Source: Streptomyces sp. NBC_01481
GTDB taxonomy: Bacteria > Actinomycetota > Actinomycetes > Streptomycetales > Streptomycetaceae
NCBI RefSeq assembly: GCF_026339995.1
Contig: NZ_JAPEPT010000003.1
Location: forward strand, 1,054,001-1,118,000
DNA length: 64,000 nucleotides
Direction: 5' to 3'
Shown piece by piece: positions 8,284 through 17,196 of this stretch. The notes under the pieces are model-generated. The model was not told where the DNA came from and made no database searches. It saw nothing but the letters and a program-made list of their open reading frames with translations. Position 1 is the stretch's first letter; every line of letters begins with the position of its first letter. Made by a program: the position numbers and the translations under genes.

Positions 8284-8659
8284 CTACGCTCGGGTGTGGA
8301 GCGCTCTCAGGGCGCCCCGACGACCCGTCGGCGCTGGTCAAGCGCGTCCATCAGGACAAGTGGTGTCAGGTTGCGGTTTCGAGGTTACCGTCGCGCCGAA
8401 CGGCAACGAGGACTGGGTGGTTGGCGGGCATGAGGGCTGACGGGAATACCGGTCCGGCTCTGTCTTCAGGTGTCAATTTTCTTCAGAAGTGGACGAGTTG
8501 ACGATCCATCCGGACGGATCCAGTCAGACCCTGGCATAGCGAATACAGCCAGACCTATAGTCCAGATGTGGCCGTTCCGACCGGAATCCGGCCATGGCCC
8601 GTGCCTGCGCCCTGCGCCTGGTGCACACGGGGCAGCACACCAGCCTTGGGGGAGGCTTC
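8284..8659 (+). promoter_or_regulatory. Divergent intergenic region carrying the likely promoter of the trypsin-STAND operon
   Basis: No gene is seen in these 376 bases if the next gene starts at its well-placed GTG. A TTGACG (8498-8503) overlaps an imperfect palindrome at 8503-8520 centred on CCGG, and TATAGT occurs at 8556-8561. These are candidate promoter and operator elements for the downstream twelve-gene operon. An eight-base palindrome GAGCGCTC lies near 8307-8314 on the DeoR side. Confidence 0.35.
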
Positions 8660-11600
8660 GTGGGGCACGAGGGTTTACGGGAGACGCTGCCCGACCTGCT
8701 CCTGGCCGTGACGGCGCGGATCAGTTGCGGCGGCCAGAACGGGACGGGGTTCTTCATCGCGCCCGGGACGCTCCTGACGGCCGCACACGTCGTACAGCAG
8801 GACGACTGCACCGTCCACTGGCGGGGCGAGGCCCGGCCCGCAACCGTAAAGCTGAGACTGCCGGAAGAGTTGCCGGCGCCCGCCCAGCGGGGCAACTACC
8901 CGCTGCCCGATCTGGCCGTCGTCGAGACTCCGCACTTTTCCGGGCATCCGTTCGCCGACCTCGATACGGAGCCTGCCGGCACCCGGAGCGGGCCTGGCGA
9001 GCTCAGCACGGTCGGTTTCACGAGCCGGTTCGACGGCACCCGTCGCCTGCAGGATCGGGCCGACTACCGCGCCCTCGGCACCACAGTCCTGGATGGGGTG
9101 GAGCTGCTCCAGGTCAGCGAGGGAGTGATGCTGCCCGGAATGAGCGGCGCACCCGTCCTCAACACCCGGACCGGGAGGATCTGCGCCGTCATCAAGCGCA
9201 CCGCCGACGACCGGCGCCTTGCAGCGGGAGGATGGTCGGTCTCGCTCCCGCCCCTCATCGAGCGCGACCCCACCCTGGCCACACTCGTCAACCGCGGCGG
9301 ACGCTGGCGGGCGGCGCGGCGCCGCTCGCTCTTTCCCGAACTCGACGACTTCCTGACGATGCCGCGGCGCATGCCGAAGCCGGACGAGGCGGACAGCCCT
9401 TCGTGGCCCCTGCGCCCCGAATACGGAGTCGTCCCCTTCCACGGCCGCGACCAGTGGCAACGGGATCTGATCGGCTGGTGCGAGTCGGCCGAGGACGTAT
9501 CCCTGCGGCTCGTCACCGGACAGGGCGGGGCAGGGAAGACCCGGTCGGCTCTGGAACTGCTGGACGACAGACGGCGCGCCGGATGGATCGCAGGATCCCT
9601 CGGCGCGGCCGTGACCCACCAGTCGCCCGAGCGGCTGGCGTACATGATCAAGCGGCTCGCCGGGCTGGGAGAGCCCACCCTGGTGGTGATCGACTACGCC
9701 GAGAGCCTGTCCAACCTCGGCACACTGCTTGATCTGTGCGGCCAGTACTTCAAGGAGTCCTCCACCCTGCGTCTGCTGCTGCTGGCCCGGAGGGCGGGAG
9801 CCTGGTGGACCAAGGCGCTGCGCGAGCAGCTCGCCGACCGCGCGATGCGGCGCCAGGCGGATGACAGCCGCCATGTGCTGGGGCTGGCCGGCCTCGCGGA
9901 CACCGACGAGGACTGGCAGGCGGAGTTCACCTTCGCCCTGGAGGCGTTCGCGAAGCGGCACGGTGTACCCGTGCCCACCCAGGTTGCCCTGGAGACGTGC
10001 CCCGACGACCACCCGCCGGTACTCCAGGTACACGCTGCGGCCCTGCTCGCCCTCCTCAAAGCGCGGGAGAACCCCCTGGTCGAGCACACGGTCACGCCTG
10101 GCACAGAGGTCATCAAGGAACTCCTGCTCCGGGAGCGCAGCTACTGGACCCGCAGCGGAAAGAACCGGCTGAGTCAGGAGGTCGGACCCTCCGAACGGGA
10201 TCTGGCCGTAGCGCTGTCCGTACTCGTCGGTGCGGACGACCAGGAGTCCGCCGTCGAGCTCATCAGCCGGGTCTTCGGCTTCCGTACGGGAACGAGCCTG
10301 GAAATCGCGGAGTGGCTGAGCTCGCTCTACCCGGTGGGCCAGGCCGACGGATCGCGGTACTGGGCACCCCTGCGCCCCGACCTGATCGGAGAGCACCATG
10401 TCGCCGTCGAGTTCGGACGGCAGCCGTTCATGGCGGACAAGGCGCTCACCGGACTCGACGAGCACCGGCTGCGGCACGCCTTCACCGTGCTCGCCCGCGC
10501 CGCACAGCACAGCCCCAAGGAGGCACAAGCGCTTGCCGTGACCCTGCTGAGCAAGCGGCAGTTGGAACGCCTCCCCGTCGCCGTCCGTCTCGCGCCGAGC
10601 GTGGGCCGAGGCCTCGGCTCCGTCATCAAGGAAGTCCTCGCCGAGAAAGCACTCGACGAGGGCGTCATCGAAGCCGTCGTGGAGGCCATGCCGGTCAGCA
10701 GTGTCGAACTGACGCCGGTGTCCAGCTTCTTGATGGGCCACCTCGACGCGTCCGAGCTGGCTCCCTGGCTGCTGCTGGAGTACGGGGCGGATCTGATCTC
10801 CACGGGCAGCCTCGCCGCGGGGGTCGCGGCGCTGCGCGACGCGGTGGTTCAGTACGAGGAACTGGAGCGCGAGAACCCGGGCAGCCAGACCGACGACATC
10901 GTCGTCGCATACGGCGCCCTCGGCGTGGGACTCGCCCATTCCGGGCGGGCCGAAGAAGCCGTCGCGTACTGCAAGAAGGCGGTCGGGATCTGCCGCACGG
11001 TCGAGGAACCGGGACGCTCGGGGGTCGTCGCCCTGCTGTCGGCGGCGGAGGCTCTGCTGGTCGCAGGGCGCGCGGCGGAGGCCGAGAACCTCGTGAACCA
11101 GGCGATCGCCGCCATGCGCACGCTGCCGCCCGAGGTCATCGACAACGCGGCCATGGTATCGGCGGCGCTGGCCACCAAGGCGCAGATCCTCGTCGTGATG
11201 GGACAGGTGGAACGGGCGCAGCGGGCGGCGAACGCCGCACACGATTCCCTGCCGCCCGAAGCGCTGGAGAACCGGGACCTGTACGGCCTGGAACTGGGCG
11301 CCGTCGCATCCGCGCGGGCGATCACCGCTTTCGCCGCCGAGGACACGCGCAACACCGAGCGACTGCTGAACGAGGCCCTGGCACACCTGACATGGCTGAA
11401 CGGCCAGGGAATCCGGGCACTGAACACGGCTCTGTGTTTTCTTCTGGTGGCTCGCGCACACATCGCCTTCGAAGCCGGGGAGACGAAGCGGGCGCGCGAG
11501 ATGAGCCGCAGCGCCGCGGCGATCGCAGCCCAGCATCGCGAAGCGGGCTACGGACGTGCCGGATTTCTGCTTGTGCACGCCCTGGCCTCGCTGCGCGACA

Positions 11601-13270
11601 TGGGTGCCGCACTCCCCGAATCCCTCCTGGAACTGCTGCCCCGTCCGGAGGACTTGGTGGCCGGCGAGGGCCACGAACTCGAGCCGACAGCCGACTTCGC
11701 GCTGCGCCTGGCGACCAAGACCGTGGAGATCGCGGAAGGCGTCTCGCCCGACACGGTCTCCCAGGTCCTCGTACGGCACCGGCTGGCCAAGGAGTGCGCG
11801 GACACGGACCGGCAACGGGCCGTCGAACTGGCCAGGGAGGCGCTGGCCCTTGCCGAGCCCGGCGACAACCAGGACGGGGTCACGCTCCCGGGCGAGGCCG
11901 CCGATCTGCTGCACGACCTCAGCCTGTGGGTGGTGCCCCAGGAGGACGCCGAGAAGACACACTGGCGTGAGGCACGCGATTACGCCCGCAGAACGGTGGA
12001 GCTGCGCCAGTCGCTCGCCGACACCGACCCGGGAGCCAGCCAAGTGGCCGCGCTTGTCGATGAGCTGATCGGCCTGGGCGGTATCGAGGCCGCGTTGGAG
12101 GAACAGGAAAACGCCTTGGCGGCGTACGCGCGGGCTTCCACGGTGGGTGCCGAACTGCTGGAGACCCGGCCCGGACGGCTGCTGTCTCCGGTGGCGCGCG
12201 CCATGTCCCAGCAGATGGTCACCCTGGTGGAACTGGAACGCGTGGTGGAGGCCTTGGGAGTGTCCGAGCGGCTCCAGGCACGCCATCTGCGCTTTCGCGG
12301 GGTCCTCGCGGAGACCAACCCGGGCCTGATCTCCACCACCCTGGTCCAGCACGGCCAACTCCTTGTGCTGCGGGAGAGGTTGACGGAGGCGATCGAGTTC
12401 GTCGCCGAGGGCGTCGAGAGGGAGTTCTTCGGGGCTCCGGAGGTCTGTGCGCCCCTGGCGCACGCGCCGCATCCGATGCTCTACCTCGTCGAGTTACGTA
12501 TCCGCGCCGGGGACACGGAGGGCGCCCTGCGCGATCTCGCCCGCGTCGGCGAGGTGTGCGGGAAGATCGACGATCCGGCGCGCGCGCTGGCCCGGGGGTT
12601 GCGGCTGCAGGGCGAGGCAATGCGGCTTGAGGGACGGCTGGACGACGCCGTGGTTCCGCTGGGACAGGCCCTCGCCTCCTACCGGACGTTGGCGGGCCCG
12701 GCCGCCGGGGATCCGCAGGTGCTCGACAGCCTCGGCGCTCTGGCGTACACACATGTCGCCGCCGGCCACCAGGAGATCGCGCTGCCGCTGTGCGACGAGC
12801 TGGTGGCGGCCTACGAGGGCTCGGCGGACAACAGGGGGTTCGCGGCGGAGTGGCGGCTGCGCCGCTCGTACGTACGGAGTTTTCTGGGGGACCTGCCTTT
12901 GGCCCTGGACGACTCCGTGGTGGCCGAAGCGGAGTTCCGTACGGCCGGAGCACAGTGGGGTGTCCGCGATGCGCTCATCGCCCAGGCTCTGCACCGGCTG
13001 GCCGCCGGGTGCCCCACGGATGCGCTGGAGGCGGCCGACGAGGCGGAGGCGCTGGGGCATGAACTGCTGCGCGTGGACGCCGACACCAACGCGCTGTGGC
13101 TGGTGCACGCCATGAATGTGCGGATCGCGATTCTTCGGGAGCTCGGCATGACCTCCACCGAGGATGAATCATTGGCCAATGCTTTGCGGATCCGCTATGC
13201 CCTGGAGATGGATGGACTTATGGAATTCATTCAAAGAGCTGTCGGCAGTTGCCGTATGACCTATGATTAA
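8660..13270 (+). CDS. Trypsin-like protease fused to a STAND NTPase and a long TPR array
   Basis: A giant protein of about 1,536 residues if started at the GTG at 8660. That GTG has GGAGG four bases upstream; an ATG at 8594 is in frame but lacks such a site. Three parts are seen. An N-terminal trypsin-fold peptidase has its full triad: His43 in LTAAHV, Asp84 in LPDLAVV, Ser162 in PGMSGAP. A STAND-type NTPase follows with Walker A GQGGAGKT (287-294) and Walker B LVVIDYAE (Asp345). From roughly 680 to the end are alanine- and leucine-rich helical repeats of TPR type. No signal peptide is seen, so the protease is probably cytoplasmic. Such proteins are thought to act as NTP-gated sensors that unleash an effector protease. 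It opens the operon and is probably the main effector or sensor. Confidence 0.9.
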   Translation: MGHEGLRETLPDLLLAVTARISCGGQNGTGFFIAPGTLLTAAHVVQQDDCTVHWRGEARPATVKLRLPEELPAPAQRGNYPLPDLAVVETPHFSGHPFADLDTEPAGTRSGPGELSTVGFTSRFDGTRRLQDRADYRALGTTVLDGVELLQVSEGVMLPGMSGAPVLNTRTGRICAVIKRTADDRRLAAGGWSVSLPPLIERDPTLATLVNRGGRWRAARRRSLFPELDDFLTMPRRMPKPDEADSPSWPLRPEYGVVPFHGRDQWQRDLIGWCESAEDVSLRLVTGQGGAGKTRSALELLDDRRRAGWIAGSLGAAVTHQSPERLAYMIKRLAGLGEPTLVVIDYAESLSNLGTLLDLCGQYFKESSTLRLLLLARRAGAWWTKALREQLADRAMRRQADDSRHVLGLAGLADTDEDWQAEFTFALEAFAKRHGVPVPTQVALETCPDDHPPVLQVHAAALLALLKARENPLVEHTVTPGTEVIKELLLRERSYWTRSGKNRLSQEVGPSERDLAVALSVLVGADDQESAVELISRVFGFRTGTSLEIAEWLSSLYPVGQADGSRYWAPLRPDLIGEHHVAVEFGRQPFMADKALTGLDEHRLRHAFTVLARAAQHSPKEAQALAVTLLSKRQLERLPVAVRLAPSVGRGLGSVIKEVLAEKALDEGVIEAVVEAMPVSSVELTPVSSFLMGHLDASELAPWLLLEYGADLISTGSLAAGVAALRDAVVQYEELERENPGSQTDDIVVAYGALGVGLAHSGRAEEAVAYCKKAVGICRTVEEPGRSGVVALLSAAEALLVAGRAAEAENLVNQAIAAMRTLPPEVIDNAAMVSAALATKAQILVVMGQVERAQRAANAAHDSLPPEALENRDLYGLELGAVASARAITAFAAEDTRNTERLLNEALAHLTWLNGQGIRALNTALCFLLVARAHIAFEAGETKRAREMSRSAAAIAAQHREAGYGRAGFLLVHALASLRDMGAALPESLLELLPRPEDLVAGEGHELEPTADFALRLATKTVEIAEGVSPDTVSQVLVRHRLAKECADTDRQRAVELAREALALAEPGDNQDGVTLPGEAADLLHDLSLWVVPQEDAEKTHWREARDYARRTVELRQSLADTDPGASQVAALVDELIGLGGIEAALEEQENALAAYARASTVGAELLETRPGRLLSPVARAMSQQMVTLVELERVVEALGVSERLQARHLRFRGVLAETNPGLISTTLVQHGQLLVLRERLTEAIEFVAEGVEREFFGAPEVCAPLAHAPHPMLYLVELRIRAGDTEGALRDLARVGEVCGKIDDPARALARGLRLQGEAMRLEGRLDDAVVPLGQALASYRTLAGPAAGDPQVLDSLGALAYTHVAAGHQEIALPLCDELVAAYEGSADNRGFAAEWRLRRSYVRSFLGDLPLALDDSVVAEAEFRTAGAQWGVRDALIAQALHRLAAGCPTDALEAADEAEALGHELLRVDADTNALWLVHAMNVRIAILRELGMTSTEDESLANALRIRYALEMDGLMEFIQRAVGSCRMTYD

Positions 13271-13304
13271 TTCCAGTTTCCAGTAAGGCTGTTTGTCTTG
13301 CCGG

Positions 13305-14021
13305 ATGAAAGAAGTGGAACGGGGGGTGTTCCTCTTGGTTTCTCCCGCGCTCAATGTGGCTGCTGCGGCGACGACCACCGTGCTGGGGCCCGGGCTACGG
13401 GGGGTGGTGTGGGTTCAGGGGTGTCCTTTCGACTGCCGTGGCTGCATGGCGCCCGAATGGATCCCGGACCGGCCCGCTCAGGTCATCGATCCCGGGGAAC
13501 TCGCCGAGCGGCTGCTCGCCGACCCGCGGGTCACCGGCCTGACCTTCTCCGGAGGGGAGCCGATGCGCCAGGCCGAGGGCCTCGCTGCCCTCGCCGCCCA
13601 CGCACGCGCTCGTGCCCTCGCGCTCGGGCGCCCCGAGCCGGACATCATCTGCTTCACCGGCTTCCGGCTCTCCCGCCTGCGCCGTCGGCCGCCGTACCCC
13701 GGCGTCGCCGACCTGCTCGGCCGGCTCGACGTGCTGATCGACGGACAGTACGTCGCCCGGCTCGACGACGGCCGGGGGTTGCGCGGCAGCGCCAACCAGA
13801 CCGTTCACCATCTGACCGGCAGGCTGCGCCACGCGGCGTCCGCCCTCGCCGACGGGCCGCGCTCCGCCCGGGTCACCGTGCGGGGCAGCGAACTGACGAT
13901 CATCGGAGTACCGCCCCCCGGGCTGCTGTCCTCCGTGCGTCATCCGGCGGCGGCCGACGTGGCCGCCGCGAGGGCCCCTCGTACTTCCTTACATTCCGCC
14001 GCGCGGGGAGAGACAACATGA
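13305..14021 (+). CDS. Radical SAM protein of the NrdG-activase type
   Basis: Protein of about 238 residues with the CxxxCxxC cluster motif in GCPFDCRGC, preceded by VVWVQ, and a LTFSGGEPMRQ segment that binds SAM. This is the layout of anaerobic ribonucleotide reductase activases. No reductase gene is nearby, and the gene is embedded in the STAND/GTPase operon. It is therefore better read as an accessory radical SAM enzyme of that system, perhaps installing a glycyl radical or modifying a partner protein. The start is uncertain: ATG at 13305 or an upstream TTG at 13293, which has AAGG at good spacing. It overlaps the next gene by ATGA. Confidence 0.85.
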   Translation: MKEVERGVFLLVSPALNVAAAATTTVLGPGLRGVVWVQGCPFDCRGCMAPEWIPDRPAQVIDPGELAERLLADPRVTGLTFSGGEPMRQAEGLAALAAHARARALALGRPEPDIICFTGFRLSRLRRRPPYPGVADLLGRLDVLIDGQYVARLDDGRGLRGSANQTVHHLTGRLRHAASALADGPRSARVTVRGSELTIIGVPPPGLLSSVRHPAAADVAAARAPRTSLHSAARGETT

Positions 14022-15424
14022 GCCGAGGAAAGCGCATCGTCGTTGACGAGGCCGAATGGCAGCGGTTGCACCAGGCCGCGCGTTCCCTACGGGAGTTGAA
14101 CCAGAGTCTGCCGTCGCTTCTCGACGACGTACGCCGCACCACACGACGCGACTTCGAGCGGGGATTCGCCACCGTGGAGGCCCGGCAGCGCGAATTCGAG
14201 AAATCGCTTTCCGCCGCGGGAAAGCAGATGAACGATCTCGAAAAGCGGACCGCCAAGCGCCTGGAGGAACATGCCCGACGCATGGCGGAGCAGGAAGCCG
14301 AACTCATCGGAAGGATCGACGCGGGCATCACCGATGTACGCGCGGAAACCCACGCGCTGATCGAAACGGAACATCGCTGGACCGAGGAGGTCCTCGCGGC
14401 CGAACGGGCCGAGCGCACCCGTCAGGTCAGCGAGCTGCAGGAAGGCATGAGCGAACTCTTCGGCGACCGGGACCGGGCGACTGCCCGGGCCACCGAATCA
14501 CTTCAGCAGGCCGTCCTGGTGGCCGGCCACATCCGCCGCCATCTGCCGCACGAGCGGTTCGCTCCCGGCCGGCTGGCCCAGCTGGAACAGCGCATCGAGC
14601 GCGCCGAGGCCAATCTGGGCGCCGGATTCTCCGAGGCCACCCTCGCCGCAGCCGAAGAGTGCTGGCTGCAACTCGGTGAGCTGCGTGTGGCGTTGGAGCT
14701 GCGGGACCGCGAATGGCGCACCATGCGCAGTCTCGCCGACGGGTCGCTGCGCAGGCTTGCCGACCAGGTCGATCACAACCGCCGCCGCTCCGGCGTCAAC
14801 ATCGACGGCTCAGTCAACGATTCCGAAGTGGATGTGGACCGGTGGAGCAGCGGCAGCCTGACCCTGCTCGACCGCCAGATCGAGGCGGAGCTGCGCCGGG
14901 TCAGGGAGGAGTCGGGTCCCTCGTCCGTCGAGGACATGCGCCAGGTCTTCGAGCACCGCGTGCCGCGGATGTACGAACACCTCAAGGACATCAATCAGCT
15001 CGCGGGGGCCGAGCAGCTCGCCTCGCAGGTGCGCGCCGATGTCGCCAGTACCGCCGTTGACGTACTGATCGAGAACGGCTACCAGATGGACGGCTGGACC
15101 TATCAGGGCGGTGACGAACGAGGCGCCTTCACCGCCAAGGTGAACCACGAGGACGGCAGCGAGATCGTCATCACCGTGTCCCAGCTGCCCGGCGAACGGC
15201 CCGACTGCGTACTGGAGATGGCCACCTTCCACGACGCCGTCGGTGCGGACGAGATCCGGCTCGGGAGGGCCCGGTCGCTGGCCGCCCGGTTGCGTGACGC
15301 AGGCATTCAGGTGCGCGAACCGGAAGCGACCGGCGAACCGGAACCCGGCCTCGCCGACCTGCGCCGGATTGAGCAGACGGCCTATGTGCCCACCCGCTCC
15401 CCGCTGCGCATCGAGGCGGAATGA
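14018..15424 (+). CDS. Coiled-coil protein of the trypsin-STAND operon
   Basis: Protein of 468 residues; I do not recognise a named family. The first 300 residues are rich in Glu, Arg, Lys, Ala and Leu with heptad-like spacing, so a long coiled coil is likely (for instance around LEKRTAKRLEEHARRMAEQ). The last 150 residues look globular, with a mixed alpha/beta pattern around WTYQGGDERGAFTAKV and VITVSQLPGERPDCVLEM. No membrane segment or signal is seen. The ATG overlaps the previous stop and its own stop overlaps the next start, both as ATGA, so it is made together with the radical SAM protein and the AAA+ ATPase. A scaffold or adaptor role is inference. Confidence 0.8.
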   Translation: MSRGKRIVVDEAEWQRLHQAARSLRELNQSLPSLLDDVRRTTRRDFERGFATVEARQREFEKSLSAAGKQMNDLEKRTAKRLEEHARRMAEQEAELIGRIDAGITDVRAETHALIETEHRWTEEVLAAERAERTRQVSELQEGMSELFGDRDRATARATESLQQAVLVAGHIRRHLPHERFAPGRLAQLEQRIERAEANLGAGFSEATLAAAEECWLQLGELRVALELRDREWRTMRSLADGSLRRLADQVDHNRRRSGVNIDGSVNDSEVDVDRWSSGSLTLLDRQIEAELRRVREESGPSSVEDMRQVFEHRVPRMYEHLKDINQLAGAEQLASQVRADVASTAVDVLIENGYQMDGWTYQGGDERGAFTAKVNHEDGSEIVITVSQLPGERPDCVLEMATFHDAVGADEIRLGRARSLAARLRDAGIQVREPEATGEPEPGLADLRRIEQTAYVPTRSPLRIEAE

Positions 15425-17196
15425 CCGCCGCCGCGGCCGACCGGGCGGCAACTCTGGCACCCGCCACCGTGGAACGGCTGGAAGAGGCCCTCCATCTCGA
15501 ATCCGGCGACCCCGTCCTGGTCCTGTACGGAAGCGGCACCGAGGACTCCTTCATCTGCACCGACTACCAGCAGCGGTCCCTGAAGGAGGCGCTTCTGCTG
15601 CTCCTGAAGAACGCGGGGTACCGGCGCGTGGTCTTCAGTTCCAGTACCGAGCCCCTGCACTTCCTGGACGCCGAATCGCTCAGCGTCCGGCGGCCCGGCG
15701 GCCCAAGCCGCTCGCGCGCCATCGTGGGCCCCCAGGGCCGGCGTGTCCAGTTCGGCAGGGGAGCCGGACAACAGGCCGACCTCGCCCACGGGCAGGGCGA
15801 CGAGGCACCGGCTGCGACAGGCCGCACGGGCGGCACCATCACCGACGCCGCTGCCGTGCAGACCCTGAATGCCTACATGCGACGCACTGACTTACGCACG
15901 GCGGTCGTCGTCGAGCTGGCCGAGGACTTTCTCGCCCGCAACGAAGCCGGGCGAGAGTTCGCCGGACGCCTCGGCGAGTGGGTCCAGGGCGCGGCGGGCA
16001 CCAACCTGTGCGTCCTCGTCTTCTCGGCGTCCAGCCAGGCCCAGATCGTCGAAGCGATCAGGCGGTACGGGAGCTCCGCGGCCCTCGCCGACTACGTGGA
16101 ACGGCGCAGTGGGCGCAGCGGATCGAAGATCGCGGGAGAAATCCGCACGCCGGAACGCCCTGAGCTGCACCGGCTCGTCCAGCTTGCCAGGCTGCGCCAC
16201 GGCCTGGTCGTCCCGCACTGGGACCAGGTGGACAGGCTCGTCAACGTGATGACCGCGCAAGGTGACGTCCTCGCCGGCTCCTGGCTCAAACGGCTGTCCC
16301 AGGTAGGGGAGTTCACCGAGGCGGAGATCGGCCACTGGCTCAGCCGGAAGCGCGACGACCGCAGCGCCCTCGAACGGCTCGACGCCCTGACCGGCCTGCA
16401 CAGCGTGAAAGAGCACGTACGGGGACTCATCGCGCTGTCGCCCGTGGACGAGCAGCTGCGGCAGAAGGGCGTCAAGGTGCCGCCGCCCTCGCGCCACCTC
16501 GTCTTCCGGGGCAATCCGGGAACCGGCAAAACCACAGTCGCGGAGATCATCGGGCAGCTCTACCGGGAACTCGGCGTTCTCAAGCGAGGCCACCTCGTCA
16601 GCCCCGAGCTCAACGAACTCGTCGCGGACGTGATCGGCGGTACCGCAGTGAAGACCAGCGCGGTCATCGACTCGGCGATCGACGGGGTGCTCCTCATCGA
16701 CGAGGCGTACCGGCTCACCGCCAAGGGCCGCGGCGGATTCGGCCAGGAAGCCGTGGACACCCTCCTGAGCAGACTGGAGAACGAACGCGAACGCCTCGTG
16801 GTGATCGTTGCCGGCTACTCGCAGGAGATGGACAGATTCCTCGCCAGCAACCCGGGACTGCGGCGGCGCTTCAGCCGGGGCAACGAACTCGACTTCGCCG
16901 ACTACACCCCCGAAGAGCTCCACGCCATTCTGCTGGGCATCCTCGCCACCATCGGTCACACCCCGGACCTGGCGCTGAGCGACCACCTGCTGCGTCTGGT
17001 CACCCATCTGTACGACAACCGCGACGCCAAGACCTTCGGCAACGCGGGAGAGATGCGCAACCTCGCCGAGGCGACCCATCAGCGCTGGGCCGTGCGTATC
17101 AGCGAAACCGCCGAGCGCACCCGCAGCCGGCCCGACATCACCGCTCCGCTCACCGCCGACGATGTACCGACGAGTTACCGGGAGCCATCGGTATGA
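15421..17196 (+). CDS. AAA+ ATPase, CbbX/SpoVK-like, with a degenerate N-terminal domain
   Basis: Protein of 591 residues. The C-terminal half is a canonical AAA+ module: Walker A GNPGTGKT (364-371), Walker B VLLIDEAY (423-430), an arginine-rich segment LRRRFSRGNE (480-489) in the arginine-finger place, and a small helical lid. It resembles CbxX/CfqX ATPases that remodel protein complexes. The N-terminal 300 residues hold a second ATPase-like fold pattern, with a beta strand TAVVVELAEDF followed by CVLVFSASSQ. That part lacks any P-loop, so it looks like an inactive paired domain. It overlaps both neighbours by ATGA. It may remodel or unfold a partner encoded in the same operon. Confidence 0.88.
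   Translation: MTAAAADRAATLAPATVERLEEALHLESGDPVLVLYGSGTEDSFICTDYQQRSLKEALLLLLKNAGYRRVVFSSSTEPLHFLDAESLSVRRPGGPSRSRAIVGPQGRRVQFGRGAGQQADLAHGQGDEAPAATGRTGGTITDAAAVQTLNAYMRRTDLRTAVVVELAEDFLARNEAGREFAGRLGEWVQGAAGTNLCVLVFSASSQAQIVEAIRRYGSSAALADYVERRSGRSGSKIAGEIRTPERPELHRLVQLARLRHGLVVPHWDQVDRLVNVMTAQGDVLAGSWLKRLSQVGEFTEAEIGHWLSRKRDDRSALERLDALTGLHSVKEHVRGLIALSPVDEQLRQKGVKVPPPSRHLVFRGNPGTGKTTVAEIIGQLYRELGVLKRGHLVSPELNELVADVIGGTAVKTSAVIDSAIDGVLLIDEAYRLTAKGRGGFGQEAVDTLLSRLENERERLVVIVAGYSQEMDRFLASNPGLRRRFSRGNELDFADYTPEELHAILLGILATIGHTPDLALSDHLLRLVTHLYDNRDAKTFGNAGEMRNLAEATHQRWAVRISETAERTRSRPDITAPLTADDVPTSYREPSV

Noticed and set aside
8675..12472. 1,265-codon minus-strand ORF opposite the trypsin-STAND gene
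   Set aside because: No domain pattern and no ribosome-binding site; the plus-strand gene has intact catalytic and P-loop motifs.
13298..14017. Upstream extension of the coiled-coil gene frame
   Set aside because: It lies inside the radical SAM gene in another frame. The ATGA-overlapping start at 14018 is far better supported.
13305..14021. True anaerobic ribonucleotide reductase activase
   Set aside because: No nrdD partner is adjacent and the gene is coupled to the STAND/GTPase operon, so only the fold is claimed.
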